This document shows, piece by piece, positions 14,602 to 22,653 of a stretch of DNA of 30,592 nt. Position numbers and translations under genes: made by a program. This DNA comes from JBDKFK01 sp039798745 (lineage in GTDB: Bacteria > Patescibacteriota > Microgenomatia > UBA1406 > GWC2-37-13): the NCBI GenBank assembly GCA_039798745.1, contig JBDKFK010000017.1, forward strand, positions 1 through 30,592. The letters are read 5' to 3'. The notes under the pieces were generated by a model. The model was not told the DNA's origin and did not search any database. It saw only the letters and a program-made list of their open reading frames with translations. How positions within the stretch are numbered: position 1 is the first letter of the stretch; every line of letters starts with the position of its first letter.

Positions 14602-16467
14602 TTATTTGTTTCTTCTGAGGAGTTGTCTGACCGTTTCGACGATCGTCGCACTATTAATCTGCTCTTTTTCAAGAAGCTCTTCAGGAGTGCCTGAGTGCGG
14701 AATAGATTTGACACAGAGATGAGTAATGCTGACCGACGTACCTGCCAATGCTTCCATAACTGCAGAGCCCAGACCACCATACGGATAATGATCTTCAACT
14801 ACAATAATATGACCGGTCTTTTCCGCATGTTTAACGATCGTATCTTTATCTATTGGTTTTATAGAATAAGCGTCTATAACTGTTGCCGCTATGCCGGTCT
14901 TTTGGAGCTCTTCATAAGCCTTTAGACTTTCATGAAGAGTAATGCCCGCTGCAATGAGCGTGACCTTATCACCCATACTCTGTTTGAGGACCTTAGAACC
15001 GCCTATGACAAATGTGTCGTCTGAAGTATAGAGACTTTGGGTCTTCTCGCGGGTGAGTCTAAGATATGAAACGTACTGGCAACTCTGCATAAGTTTTGAT
15101 AGAGCTATAGTAGCTGGGCCGTCCGCAGGATATAAAACAACAGATTGCAATAAACTTCGCATCATCGCAATGTCTTCAAGCCCCATCTGTGAAGAACCGT
15201 CCTGACCAATGGATACACCAGCGTGTGAACCCGCGATATGGAGGCGGGCTTCGCTGTACTGTGCCATTCTAATCTGATCAAACGCGCGTGTGAGAAAGGC
15301 AGCAAAGCTCGAGATAAAAGGTTTAAAGCCAATTTTTGAAAAGCCCACTCCTACGGAAACCATATTTTGTTCAGCAATATACATCTCAAAAAAACGTTCA
15401 GGATATGCTTTTTTAAATGTTTCTGCGTATGTGGAGTTTGATACTTCAGCATCAAGGACAACAATGCTAGTGTCAGATCCACCCATTGCAACAAGGGCAT
15501 CTCCATAGGCTTCACGTGTAGCCACCGCTTTATCATATACGACGTGTTTTTCTGAAAGGATAGCATCCGTTGATTTAACATCAGCTTTTTCCGGCACTGT
15601 AACAGAGCCCTGAAGGGTCATATCTACAGGACCAAGCTCTTTTAAAGCAGCTACTAGCATATCGGACGTGAGTGTTTTGCCATGCCAGCCATCTTTATTT
15701 TCGATCGAGGATACGCCTTTACCTTTTATTGTTTTGGCGATAATCATGGTCGGTTTTTCTGTATCAATATTTTTAAGTGCCTGTGAATATGCCTGTTGTA
15801 CTTCGGTAAGGTTATGTCCGTCAACTATCACGGTATTCCAGCCAAATGACTCGATTCTTTGTTTGTATGTATCCAGATCCCAACCAAGCATTGTTTCGCC
15901 TCTCTGACCCAGTCTGTTAACATCAAGAATGCCTATGAGGTGTCCAAGTTTGTACTGTGAAGCTATTTCGAGGCCTTCCCATACCTGCCCTTCGGCAATC
16001 TCTGAGTCCCCGATAAGAACAAAAACTCGCGGCTTACGGCTCAGTTTTTTGTTTAGCTGCTTTTCGTGAAGGCTGATACCTAGTGCCATGCCCACTCCGA
16101 TCGACAGCCCTTGTCCCAGAGATCCTGTTGAGGCCTCTGTATATTTAAATCGGGGAGTAGGATGACCTTCGAGGTTAGAATCAATTTTTCTGAATGTGAG
16201 AAGTTCGTCATACGATAGCTTTCCTGCTACGGTGTAGAGCGAATAAAAGAGAGGAGACGCGTGGCCCTTAGAGAAAATGAGGCGGTCGTTAAATATGTAC
16301 GAGGGGTTGTCGAAGTCATAATGAAATATGCCTCCGAAAAACAGAGTCCCCATGAGTTCTACCGCTGAAAGAGAGGATGAAGGATGCCCGGAGCCGGCCG
16401 CAGTTGAAGACTGAAGAATATGATGACGAAGCAACTTAGCCAGATCTGTAAGCTGAGTAGTATGCAT
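14602..16467 (-). CDS. tkt: Transketolase, short (human-like) type
   Basis: A 621-residue protein containing both halves of transketolase. The N-terminal half binds thiamine diphosphate: H28 (GSGHPS), H69 (SKGHAS), H102 (EGHPTP), GDSEIAEGQVWEG (153-165) and DVNRLGQ (182-188). The central pyrimidine-binding domain has the catalytic Glu in MYIAEQNM, and the C-terminal domain includes EDHYPYGGLGSAV. GDSE replaces the more usual GDGE. Length and the NRLGQ motif fit the shorter animal/archaeal-like branch rather than the 660-residue E. coli type. It transfers two-carbon units between sugar phosphates in the non-oxidative pentose phosphate pathway. Its promoter overlaps the region upstream of the divergent GGDEF-like gene. 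Confidence 0.95.
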   Translation of the reverse strand: MHTTQLTDLAKLLRHHILQSSTAAGSGHPSSSLSAVELMGTLFFGGIFHYDFDNPSYIFNDRLIFSKGHASPLFYSLYTVAGKLSYDELLTFRKIDSNLEGHPTPRFKYTEASTGSLGQGLSIGVGMALGISLHEKQLNKKLSRKPRVFVLIGDSEIAEGQVWEGLEIASQYKLGHLIGILDVNRLGQRGETMLGWDLDTYKQRIESFGWNTVIVDGHNLTEVQQAYSQALKNIDTEKPTMIIAKTIKGKGVSSIENKDGWHGKTLTSDMLVAALKELGPVDMTLQGSVTVPEKADVKSTDAILSEKHVVYDKAVATREAYGDALVAMGGSDTSIVVLDAEVSNSTYAETFKKAYPERFFEMYIAEQNMVSVGVGFSKIGFKPFISSFAAFLTRAFDQIRMAQYSEARLHIAGSHAGVSIGQDGSSQMGLEDIAMMRSLLQSVVLYPADGPATIALSKLMQSCQYVSYLRLTREKTQSLYTSDDTFVIGGSKVLKQSMGDKVTLIAAGITLHESLKAYEELQKTGIAATVIDAYSIKPIDKDTIVKHAEKTGHIIVVEDHYPYGGLGSAVMEALAGTSVSITHLCVKSIPHSGTPEELLEKEQINSATIVETVRQLLRRNK

Positions 16468-16475
16468 ATCTATTG

Positions 16476-16481
16476 ATTATA
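16476..16481 (-). promoter_or_regulatory. -10 box of the transketolase operon
   Basis: On the minus strand TTGTATAAT is followed by eight bases and the ATG at 16467, predicting a leader of one or two nucleotides at most. The complementary strand gives TATACA (16478-16483), a possible divergent -10 for the gene at 16512. Confidence 0.6.
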
Positions 16482-16511
16482 CAACACCGACTTTATTATT
16501 ATTGTAGGAGT

Positions 16512-18296
16512 ATGGCAGAGAATCAAATGCAACAATACGTTACGTTAAGTCAGAATGAGGTCGATAAAAAGGAGCCTCAACTAAAAATACTCGACCGTCT
16601 GCAGCAGTTGGCTTCATTACCGGCTGCTTTACCCGATTCATTGCCTCTTGTTCGAACAGAACAGGTAGATGGGCAGGAAGTGCAGACTATTCATGAAGGA
16701 AAAATGACAGAAGCAGAACGTACTAAAATCGATGCTGAAACAAGAGAAATGTATAAGAAAATGAAGTTAGAATCAGTTGGAGCATCAGTTGTTCAAGGGA
16801 GAGAGTTTAATTTTCTCCGCACTCCCCATCGTCAGGTATTTGATTTTCTTCCTCCTTTCCTGAAGAAAATTGCCCTTGAAATCCAGCAGCAGGAACGGGC
16901 AGGAGAAGATATAGTAGACGGAAATTTTATGGTTGATCAGCTGATGAGATATATTGTTGACCAGGGAGTCGCTCGAGAGCAAAACTTTGGAGAAAAAATA
17001 GCGACAGGTGAGCAAATACTGAATCGCGCCGCTTTTTCGACCCATATTACGAAAGATCGTGAACGAAGAAGACAGAGCTTAATGGAAAAAAAGATTCTCG
17101 GAGGAGAAAAGTACACGCAGGATGGTCTTGATGATGAGGTAGATGCTATGTATACCTTCCGTCAGATTGATATCAAAGATTTCCGCGCGAGTGACTTTGC
17201 GATAGACAAAGAGGGGAATAAAGGCGCCGACTATACCATGAATAAAGTAGTTTCAAGAGTGAACAAGAATATCCTCTTCATTAACAGTATGTTAAAAAAC
17301 CATGGGATTGACGCGACAGTTGCGACATGTCGATATGGAGGAGATGAGCTTTGTCTTGGATTTATGGGTCTTGAGGATCCGATGGTGAGAAACCTCATCT
17401 TCGGTGTAGTAACAGGCTTGAATGAAACAGGTAATCCTGACCTATCATTTCAGAATGGCGTAAAAGCTATTGAGGGGTATTTTAATAGAGCAGGAGAGGT
17501 AAAAAAAGAAAATGTTGACCTCAAAGCAGGACTTGAGGAAATCAGTGTTCCTAAGGATAAATCTAAACGCAAAATATTCTGGGAGCAGTTTAGTATTGGA
17601 CTTATTCTGAACGATGATGAGATTAGTGATATTGAAGAATCACGAAGAAAAGAACCGGGAGTGAAGTTGGCTGTAGGTCTGCAAGAAGCACCGATTATCG
17701 AGACGCATGAAGAGTTTGTCGAATATACAGAAAAACTCACAAAACGGCATCCAGAATTAGCCGAAGTAGCGAAAGTAATGCTTGAGTACTCAGGGAAGAT
17801 GCCCGAAGTAATGGTGGAATTTCCTAAGTTTGTGCAGGAGATTATGTACGACCGTTTACTTGGTGAAAAGGTTACTGGCTTCCAAGACTGCGTAGATCAT
17901 ATGGTGCGGGGAGATATGAAAGAACTCTATATGTTTGATATGAAAGGAATAAAGGAGTTTAACGATGTTCAGAGTCTTGCGACAGGAGATCAGGCTATTG
18001 CGACTCTATGGAATAATATCGCAAACTCCCTCGGTGAAGATTTTGATAAAGTTATGTGTTTCCGCCGAGGCAGTACATTTATTGTGGGGTTGAGAAAAGA
18101 TGCGGAAGTAAGGCCGGAAAGTCGAAACAAACTAGATAGTCTTACCTCAATAGCGTTCCAGGGTAATCAGTTTGATATAGGCTATCATAAGGTAGATGTC
18201 GGAGAAATGAAGTTTGCCCGCCGGCAGTCAGAAGCGAAGGAAGGCGAGGTGGATGTGAGAGATGTATTAGAAGATCTCATCATTGATACGCATTAA
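16512..18296 (+). CDS. Protein with two degenerate GGDEF-like domains
   Basis: A 594-residue protein from the ATG at 16512; a TTG at 16473 would add 13 residues and is less likely. Residues 1-200 are helical, with no signal peptide. The first GGDEF-like domain (about 214-320) has IDIKDFRASDF, KGADYTMNKVV and R-YGGDEL (275-280), equivalent to the metal-binding Asp, the GD helix and the GGDEF loop. The second (about 470-575) has MFDMKGIKEFND (474-485), LATGDQAIATLW and FRRGSTFIVGL, where RGSTF replaces GGDEF. The first could conceivably bind or make cyclic nucleotides; the second is almost certainly inactive. Similar single domains are common in CPR bacteria. The small gene at 18312 follows by 15 bases. 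Confidence 0.65.
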   Translation: MAENQMQQYVTLSQNEVDKKEPQLKILDRLQQLASLPAALPDSLPLVRTEQVDGQEVQTIHEGKMTEAERTKIDAETREMYKKMKLESVGASVVQGREFNFLRTPHRQVFDFLPPFLKKIALEIQQQERAGEDIVDGNFMVDQLMRYIVDQGVAREQNFGEKIATGEQILNRAAFSTHITKDRERRRQSLMEKKILGGEKYTQDGLDDEVDAMYTFRQIDIKDFRASDFAIDKEGNKGADYTMNKVVSRVNKNILFINSMLKNHGIDATVATCRYGGDELCLGFMGLEDPMVRNLIFGVVTGLNETGNPDLSFQNGVKAIEGYFNRAGEVKKENVDLKAGLEEISVPKDKSKRKIFWEQFSIGLILNDDEISDIEESRRKEPGVKLAVGLQEAPIIETHEEFVEYTEKLTKRHPELAEVAKVMLEYSGKMPEVMVEFPKFVQEIMYDRLLGEKVTGFQDCVDHMVRGDMKELYMFDMKGIKEFNDVQSLATGDQAIATLWNNIANSLGEDFDKVMCFRRGSTFIVGLRKDAEVRPESRNKLDSLTSIAFQGNQFDIGYHKVDVGEMKFARRQSEAKEGEVDVRDVLEDLIIDTH

Positions 18297-18311
18297 GCGT
18301 GGAATAGAAAA

Positions 18312-18725
18312 GTGATTGATACCTATCTGGTTCAAAATCCCGATATTGTAGATCAGCCTCCAATACCCAAAGGTACCAAATTTACCCCGGAAGAAGGTCT
18401 TGGTATGTTTTTTAACGGCAAACGAGCCATCGAACGGATGGATCGGTGTTTACAGGTATGTCAGAAGATGGAGGACGAGACATGGGATAATAAATTTCGT
18501 ACCGAAAAAACAAAGCTGGCATATGGAGCACAACAATATCGTGAGTTAGGATATGCTATGCGAGGCAAACTGTTCTTTGACATCCTACCTCATAAACTTA
18601 AAGAGGCAAGAGCAGTGGGTGATAAAACAAAAACAGATGAAATTATTGCTAACTGGAAGCGCCTTATGAAGAAATATAAGGTACAGCAGGATTTAACACA
18701 ATATGGGGTTCCAGCCGCAGAATAG
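18312..18725 (+). CDS. Unknown small helical protein
   Basis: A 137-residue protein starting at GTG with no clear ribosome site. It is mostly helical and basic, with GLGMFFNGKRAIERMDRCLQ, AQQYRELGYAMRGKLFFDIL and NWKRLMKKYKVQQDL. I recognise no family. It follows the twin-GGDEF-like gene by 15 bases on the same strand, so it is probably its operon partner. Confidence 0.6.
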   Translation: MIDTYLVQNPDIVDQPPIPKGTKFTPEEGLGMFFNGKRAIERMDRCLQVCQKMEDETWDNKFRTEKTKLAYGAQQYRELGYAMRGKLFFDILPHKLKEARAVGDKTKTDEIIANWKRLMKKYKVQQDLTQYGVPAAE

Positions 18726-18750
18726 GTTCGATATTTGTATGATCATGGGA

Positions 18751-18756
18751 TATAAT
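18751..18756 (+). promoter_or_regulatory. -10 box of tyrS
   Basis: A perfect TATAAT twelve bases before the tyrS ATG (18769), giving a leader of only about five nucleotides and no Shine-Dalgarno sequence. Confidence 0.5.
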
Positions 18757-18768
18757 TAAAATCTAATT

Positions 18769-19995
18769 ATGAGAGAGTCATTTTTATCCGATCTTGAACA
18801 GAGGGGACTGATGTTTCAAAAAACTCCAGAGATAGAAAAAGCTTTTGATAGAGGAACTACTCTCTATTGGGGTATCGATCCTACCGGAGGAGATCTTCAC
18901 GTTGGCCATTTTTTGGGCGTTACTCTTCTGAAACGCGCGCTTGAAGCATCTCCGGCTAATAACATAATTGTCTTGGTTGGTGGTGGTACAGCAATGATCG
19001 GCGATCCCGGAGGTAAAGATGCTGAACGGCCCATACTTCCCAAAGAAACGATAGAGGTAAATAAGAAATCTCTTAAAGCGCAGTTGTCCAAATTTTTTCC
19101 GTTCGACGAAAAAAGAGTCGTGATGGTTGATAACGCGGACTGGCTGGAGAAAGCTACGGTTATCGATTTCTTACGTGATGCTGGCAAATATATTTCGGTC
19201 AACACTATGATGGATAAGGAGTCGGTTCAGACAAGACTTACACGACAGGAAGGAATATCATACGCGGAATTTTCGTACCAGTTATTGCAGGCGTTTGATT
19301 ATCTGAGGCTATTTGAATCACATGGATGTGAAGTTCAGGTTGGAGGGTCTGATCAGTGGGGTAATATCATTCAGGGAGTGGAACTTATACGAAAGAGGCT
19401 GGGAAAGACCGTCCATGCGCTTTCATTTCCTCTTATTGTGAATCCTAAAACCGGCAAAAAGTTTGGGAAGTCGGAATCGGGCGCTTCTATATGGCTTGAT
19501 GCGGATAAAACTCATCCGTTCGCGTTCTATCAGTTTTTTATAAATACAGAAGATGAGCTAGCACCTATATTATTGAAGTATTTTTCGTTTAGGCCTGTTG
19601 AGGAAGTAGACGAGCTTATTCGAGCATGGGAAGCACACAAAGAACAGCGTCTTATTCAAAAGGAGCTTGCCCACGAACTGGCGGCGCTTATTCATGGTCA
19701 GTCAGTGGCTGAGAAATGCAGGAGAGTGGCTACGTTATTATTTGAAAAGGGAGAAGCTTCGTTTACTGAGGAAGATTTGGAGTTTATTAAAAAGTCGGTG
19801 CCGTATAAAAAAATAACGTCCGCTAAGGAATTTGTTCTTGAAGAGATTTTACATGAGTTGGGGATGGTGTCGTCCAAGGGAGAAGCACGGAGATTAGTTA
19901 CACAAAATGGCGTGAGGAGTGATTTATTTTTTGACAGGTATTATGTTATAAAGAAGGGAAAGAGAGAGTATGCGATTGTGGAGATTGTACAGTAA
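18769..19995 (+). CDS. tyrS: Tyrosyl-tRNA synthetase
   Basis: A 408-residue class I synthetase. The HIGH-type motif is HVGH (44-47, in GGDLHVGHFLG) and the KMSKS-type motif is KFGKS (231-235). VQVGGSDQWGNIIQG is the tyrosine-binding signature. A C-terminal S4-like domain (about 345-408, LGMVSSKGEARRLVTQNGVR) binds tRNA-Tyr. The protein charges tRNA-Tyr in the cytoplasm. It is followed by a long hairpin and then trpS. Confidence 0.96.
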   Translation: MRESFLSDLEQRGLMFQKTPEIEKAFDRGTTLYWGIDPTGGDLHVGHFLGVTLLKRALEASPANNIIVLVGGGTAMIGDPGGKDAERPILPKETIEVNKKSLKAQLSKFFPFDEKRVVMVDNADWLEKATVIDFLRDAGKYISVNTMMDKESVQTRLTRQEGISYAEFSYQLLQAFDYLRLFESHGCEVQVGGSDQWGNIIQGVELIRKRLGKTVHALSFPLIVNPKTGKKFGKSESGASIWLDADKTHPFAFYQFFINTEDELAPILLKYFSFRPVEEVDELIRAWEAHKEQRLIQKELAHELAALIHGQSVAEKCRRVATLLFEKGEASFTEEDLEFIKKSVPYKKITSAKEFVLEEILHELGMVSSKGEARRLVTQNGVRSDLFFDRYYVIKKGKREYAIVEIVQ

Positions 19996-20007
19996 GTACA
20001 TTATCAT

Positions 20008-20088
20008 CTTGTGACAAATTTTGTTCGGAAGTGAACTCGCAGTTGAGAATGGCTCAAACATCCACTTCCTCTCAAAATTCATCACAAG
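20008..20088 (+). ncRNA. Long four-helix hairpin between tyrS and trpS
   Basis: CTTGTGA (20008-20014) pairs with TCACAAG (20082-20088). AATTTTG (20017-20023) pairs with CAAAATT (20073-20079). GGAAGTG (20027-20033) pairs with CACTTCC (20063-20069). TTGAG (20043-20047) pairs with CTCAA (20053-20057) at the tip. The helices stack with small internal loops (2x2 and 3x3) into one 81-nt hairpin. There is no U-tract, so it is not a standard terminator. No T-box sequence (TGGNACCGCG type) is present. It could be a trpS leader element, an RNase processing site or a small inverted-repeat insertion. Confidence 0.65.
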
Positions 20089-20109
20089 ACGATATAGGGA
20101 ACTCTAAAT

Positions 20110-21111
20110 ATGAAAAAAACTATTTTTTCGGGAATTCAACCATCAGGTGACTTGCACGTTGGTAACTATATTGGGGCGATTCAACAGTGGGTTAATCTTC
20201 AAAATAGTACAGACGAGCATGAATTGATTTTTTGTGTGGTTGATCTGCATGCTATTACGGTGTATCAGGATCCTAAGGTTCTCAAGGATAAAATACTGGA
20301 GGTAGCAGCGCTGTATATGGCGAGTGGTATTGATCCTAAGAAATCGCATATATTTGTACAGTCAGAGAATAGAGATCACGCTCATCTTGGCTGGATTTTT
20401 GACTGTGTAACTCCGCTTGGCTGGATGAATCGAATGACTCAGTTTAAGGAGAAAAGTGAAAAGCAGAAGGAATCTACGTCTGTCGGTTTATTTAATTATC
20501 CTGCGCTGATGGCGGCTGATATTTTATTGTATGATACAGATCTTGTGCCGGTAGGTGAAGATCAAAAACAACATATTGAGCTTACGAGAGATATCGCGCA
20601 GAAGTTTAACCGGGAATATGCTGAGGTATTCCGGTTGCCGAAGCCAATGATTCAAAAAGAAACAGCGAGAATTATGAGTCTCCAGAATCCGGAAAGCAAG
20701 ATGAGTAAGTCAGCCAATGATCCGTTGGGAACAATAAGTCTTCTGGATACGGTAGACGACATAGTAAAAAAGATAAAGAGGGCAGTGACTGATTCTCGTA
20801 TAAGTATTGACGCCGAATCAATTCCTGAAAAAAGCGGGGTTAAAAATCTGGTTGCCTTATACGCTTCATTTACAGGAAAAACCTACGAGGATGTCCTTGT
20901 GGAAGTGAATGGATTGCAGTATGGGGCGTTTAAGCAAAAGGTAGCCGATGCTACCGTCGCGGCACTCATTCCTTTGCAGAAATCATATACTAGAATGCGT
21001 GGTGAAAAAGACTACCTTGAGAAAATATTAATGGATGGTGTAGAGTACGCAAAAAGTAAATCGAACAAAAAAATTGAACAGGTAACCCAAGCAATGGGGC
21101 TTGGAATTTGA
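20110..21111 (+). CDS. trpS: Tryptophanyl-tRNA synthetase
   Basis: A 333-residue class I synthetase of normal length. SGIQPSGDLHVGNYIGA carries the HIGH-type motif (H16-N19) and KMSKS is at 197-201. DLVPVGEDQKQHIELTRDIA is the tryptophan-site signature. It charges tRNA-Trp. A possible weak ribosome site (AGGGA, nine bases upstream) precedes the ATG. It lies 114 bp downstream of tyrS, behind the long hairpin. Confidence 0.96.
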   Translation: MKKTIFSGIQPSGDLHVGNYIGAIQQWVNLQNSTDEHELIFCVVDLHAITVYQDPKVLKDKILEVAALYMASGIDPKKSHIFVQSENRDHAHLGWIFDCVTPLGWMNRMTQFKEKSEKQKESTSVGLFNYPALMAADILLYDTDLVPVGEDQKQHIELTRDIAQKFNREYAEVFRLPKPMIQKETARIMSLQNPESKMSKSANDPLGTISLLDTVDDIVKKIKRAVTDSRISIDAESIPEKSGVKNLVALYASFTGKTYEDVLVEVNGLQYGAFKQKVADATVAALIPLQKSYTRMRGEKDYLEKILMDGVEYAKSKSNKKIEQVTQAMGLGI

Positions 21112-21243
21112 TTGCAATAGATATATTAAGTATCTATTAGATAGGGTATTTTTCGACCGTAGGGGATACCCCAGATGATATCCCGCTTCTGGACGGATAA
21201 AGGATTCGTCCCTACATATTATACGTTTTATGGCATCATTGGT

Positions 21244-22038
21244 ATGAAACGAATTCTTTTGTGTCCTCCTGACCATTACGATATTGAGTATGAAATAAAT
21301 CCATGGATGCATATGGAGAATAAAGTAGACCAACGCGCGTCGCATGAGTCGTACAATCTTCTTAAAAATCTATATACTACGTTGGGTGTTGAGATATTTG
21401 AAATTCCTCAAGGAGTCGGACTACCCGACATGGTGTATACCGCGAATTTTGGATACGTGAAAGACGAAAAATTTGTTGCCGCAAGTTTTAAATTTCCCCA
21501 AAGAAGAGCAGAGTCGTTATTGGCATCAACATTTCTTAAACAAAAATTTGGATACGAGACAGTGTCATTGCCTGAGGGAATATTTTATGAAGGTCAGGGT
21601 GATTTGCTGTCTGACGGTAAACGATTTTTCTTTGGTTGGGGTAAGCGTTCAGATCGGGAGGCAAAACCTTATTTAGAGTCCGCTCTTGATGCGGATCTTA
21701 TTGATTTTGAGTTGGTTGATCCCTATTACTACCATCTTGATACCTGCTTCGCGCCCATAACATCGGAGCTTGTGGTTATGAATCCTCGATCATTCACACC
21801 GCATGGAAAGAAACAAATACACGAATTATTTACTGACGTGATAGAAACATCTGAAGAAGATAATCATTATCTTGCCTGTAATCTGGTACGCGTGGGAGAA
21901 GATATTGTTGTTGGCAAAGGGGTAACACAAACGTTTAAAGACGCTATAACAGCGCATGGGTACAGAGTACATGAGATACCTATGGCGGAGTATCTTAAAG
22001 GAGGCGGAAGCGTGAAGTGTTGCAGTTTTGAATTCTGA
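21244..22038 (+). CDS. Amidinotransferase / dimethylarginine dimethylaminohydrolase-like enzyme
   Basis: Read from the ATG at 21244, this is a 264-residue protein of the guanidino-group-modifying (pentein) superfamily. Visible active-site residues are D62 (PDMVYTAN), E117 and D120 (EGQGDLL), H164 (YHLDTCFAP) and the nucleophile C259 in GGGSVKCCSFEF. Relatives hydrolyse or transfer amidino groups of arginine derivatives. The exact substrate (dimethylarginine, arginine, ornithine acceptor) cannot be told here. An in-frame upstream ATG at 21175 adds 23 residues that do not belong to the domain, so I reject it. The 130-bp upstream gap has short inverted repeats (GGACG/CGTCC, 21191-21211) but no clear promoter. 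Confidence 0.85.
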   Translation: MKRILLCPPDHYDIEYEINPWMHMENKVDQRASHESYNLLKNLYTTLGVEIFEIPQGVGLPDMVYTANFGYVKDEKFVAASFKFPQRRAESLLASTFLKQKFGYETVSLPEGIFYEGQGDLLSDGKRFFFGWGKRSDREAKPYLESALDADLIDFELVDPYYYHLDTCFAPITSELVVMNPRSFTPHGKKQIHELFTDVIETSEEDNHYLACNLVRVGEDIVVGKGVTQTFKDAITAHGYRVHEIPMAEYLKGGGSVKCCSFEF

Positions 22039-22060
22039 GACTGATACATATCTGCTTGAT

Positions 22061-22089
22061 TTGACAACATTTTAAATTGTTGTTAGAAT
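22061..22089 (+). promoter_or_regulatory. Strong promoter upstream of the RRM gene
   Basis: TTGACA (22061-22066), a 17-bp spacer and TAGAAT (22084-22089), with TG at 22081-22082, form a near-ideal extended -10 promoter. The start near 22096 leaves a leader of almost 200 nt before the RRM gene. Confidence 0.7.
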
Positions 22090-22149
22090 ATTTTTATTGT
22101 TCAGTTATTGTTCTGTCTTATTGTAGACTGAAAGGCAACGTTGTTTTTG

Positions 22150-22158
22150 TGATAGAAT
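22150..22158 (+). promoter_or_regulatory. Second promoter upstream of the RRM gene
   Basis: TG (22150-22151), A and TAGAAT (22153-22158) form an extended -10 box inside TTTTGTGATAGAATT, the same sequence as at the secE promoter. It would give a leader of about 125 nt. Confidence 0.5.
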
Positions 22159-22291
22159 TTTTGCATCTTCCGACACTACAAGTATCTTTCATGAGCAGGG
22201 AGTATTCCCGTTCTCTTATCTCCAGTATATGCTATTTTTTATCATGGCAATCACGTTACTATTTCTTATGGGAAGGGGGTGACACAGGAAA

Positions 22292-22609
22292 ATGAACAAA
22301 AAACTATACGTTGGCAATCTTTTATATGAAGTTACTGAAGATCAACTGACTCAGCATTTTACACAGGCAGGTCAGGTACTGACAGCTGAAGTCATTCGTT
22401 TCCATAACAGCGGTCGCTCTAAAGGTTTTGGATTTGTGGAGATGGTTGATGATGCAGGCGCGCAGAAAGCAATTGAGATGTTTAACGGCCAGGATTTTAT
22501 GGGACGGAAACTTGTTGTTTCTGAAGCGAGACCTCCACGTGAGAAAACTGAAGAGGGAGCACAGCCAAAAGCAGCAGCACCGCAAGCTGAGGAACAACCA
22601 AAAGCGTGA
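22292..22609 (+). CDS. Single-RRM RNA-binding protein
   Basis: A 105-residue protein made of one RNA recognition motif. RNP2 is LYVGNL (5-10) and RNP1 is KGFGFVEM (44-51), with the aromatic residues that stack on RNA bases. A disordered Lys/Glu/Ala/Gln tail follows (about 80-105). Such small RRM proteins occur in cyanobacteria and CPR bacteria; in cyanobacteria several respond to cold. Upstream lie GGGGGTGA (22275-22282, nine bases from the ATG) and AGGAAA, so this gene, unlike its neighbours, seems to use a ribosome site after a long leader with two promoters. A strong terminator follows. Confidence 0.92.
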   Translation: MNKKLYVGNLLYEVTEDQLTQHFTQAGQVLTAEVIRFHNSGRSKGFGFVEMVDDAGAQKAIEMFNGQDFMGRKLVVSEARPPREKTEEGAQPKAAAPQAEEQPKA

Positions 22610-22625
22610 ACTCAGGATATTTTAT

Positions 22626-22653
22626 AAAAACCCTCCTTATCGGAGGGTTTTTT
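22626..22653. terminator. Bidirectional intrinsic terminator between the RRM gene and tgt
   Basis: CCCTCC (22631-22636) pairs with GGAGGG (22642-22647) around TTATC. Five A precede the stem and six T follow it, so it can end transcription from both strands. The tgt stop codon (22652-22654) overlaps its edge. Confidence 0.9.

Noticed and set aside
16473..16511. TTG start for the GGDEF-like protein
   Set aside because: The 13 extra residues overlap the divergent promoter region and add no domain; the ATG at 16512 is simpler.
20000..20109. T-box riboswitch for trpS
   Set aside because: The conserved T-box sequence and the terminator/antiterminator pair are missing; the region is one stacked hairpin.
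21175..21243. Upstream ATG for the amidinotransferase-like enzyme
   Set aside because: The added 23 residues precede the natural start of the domain (MKRILLCPPDHYDI) and fall in a stretch with inverted repeats.
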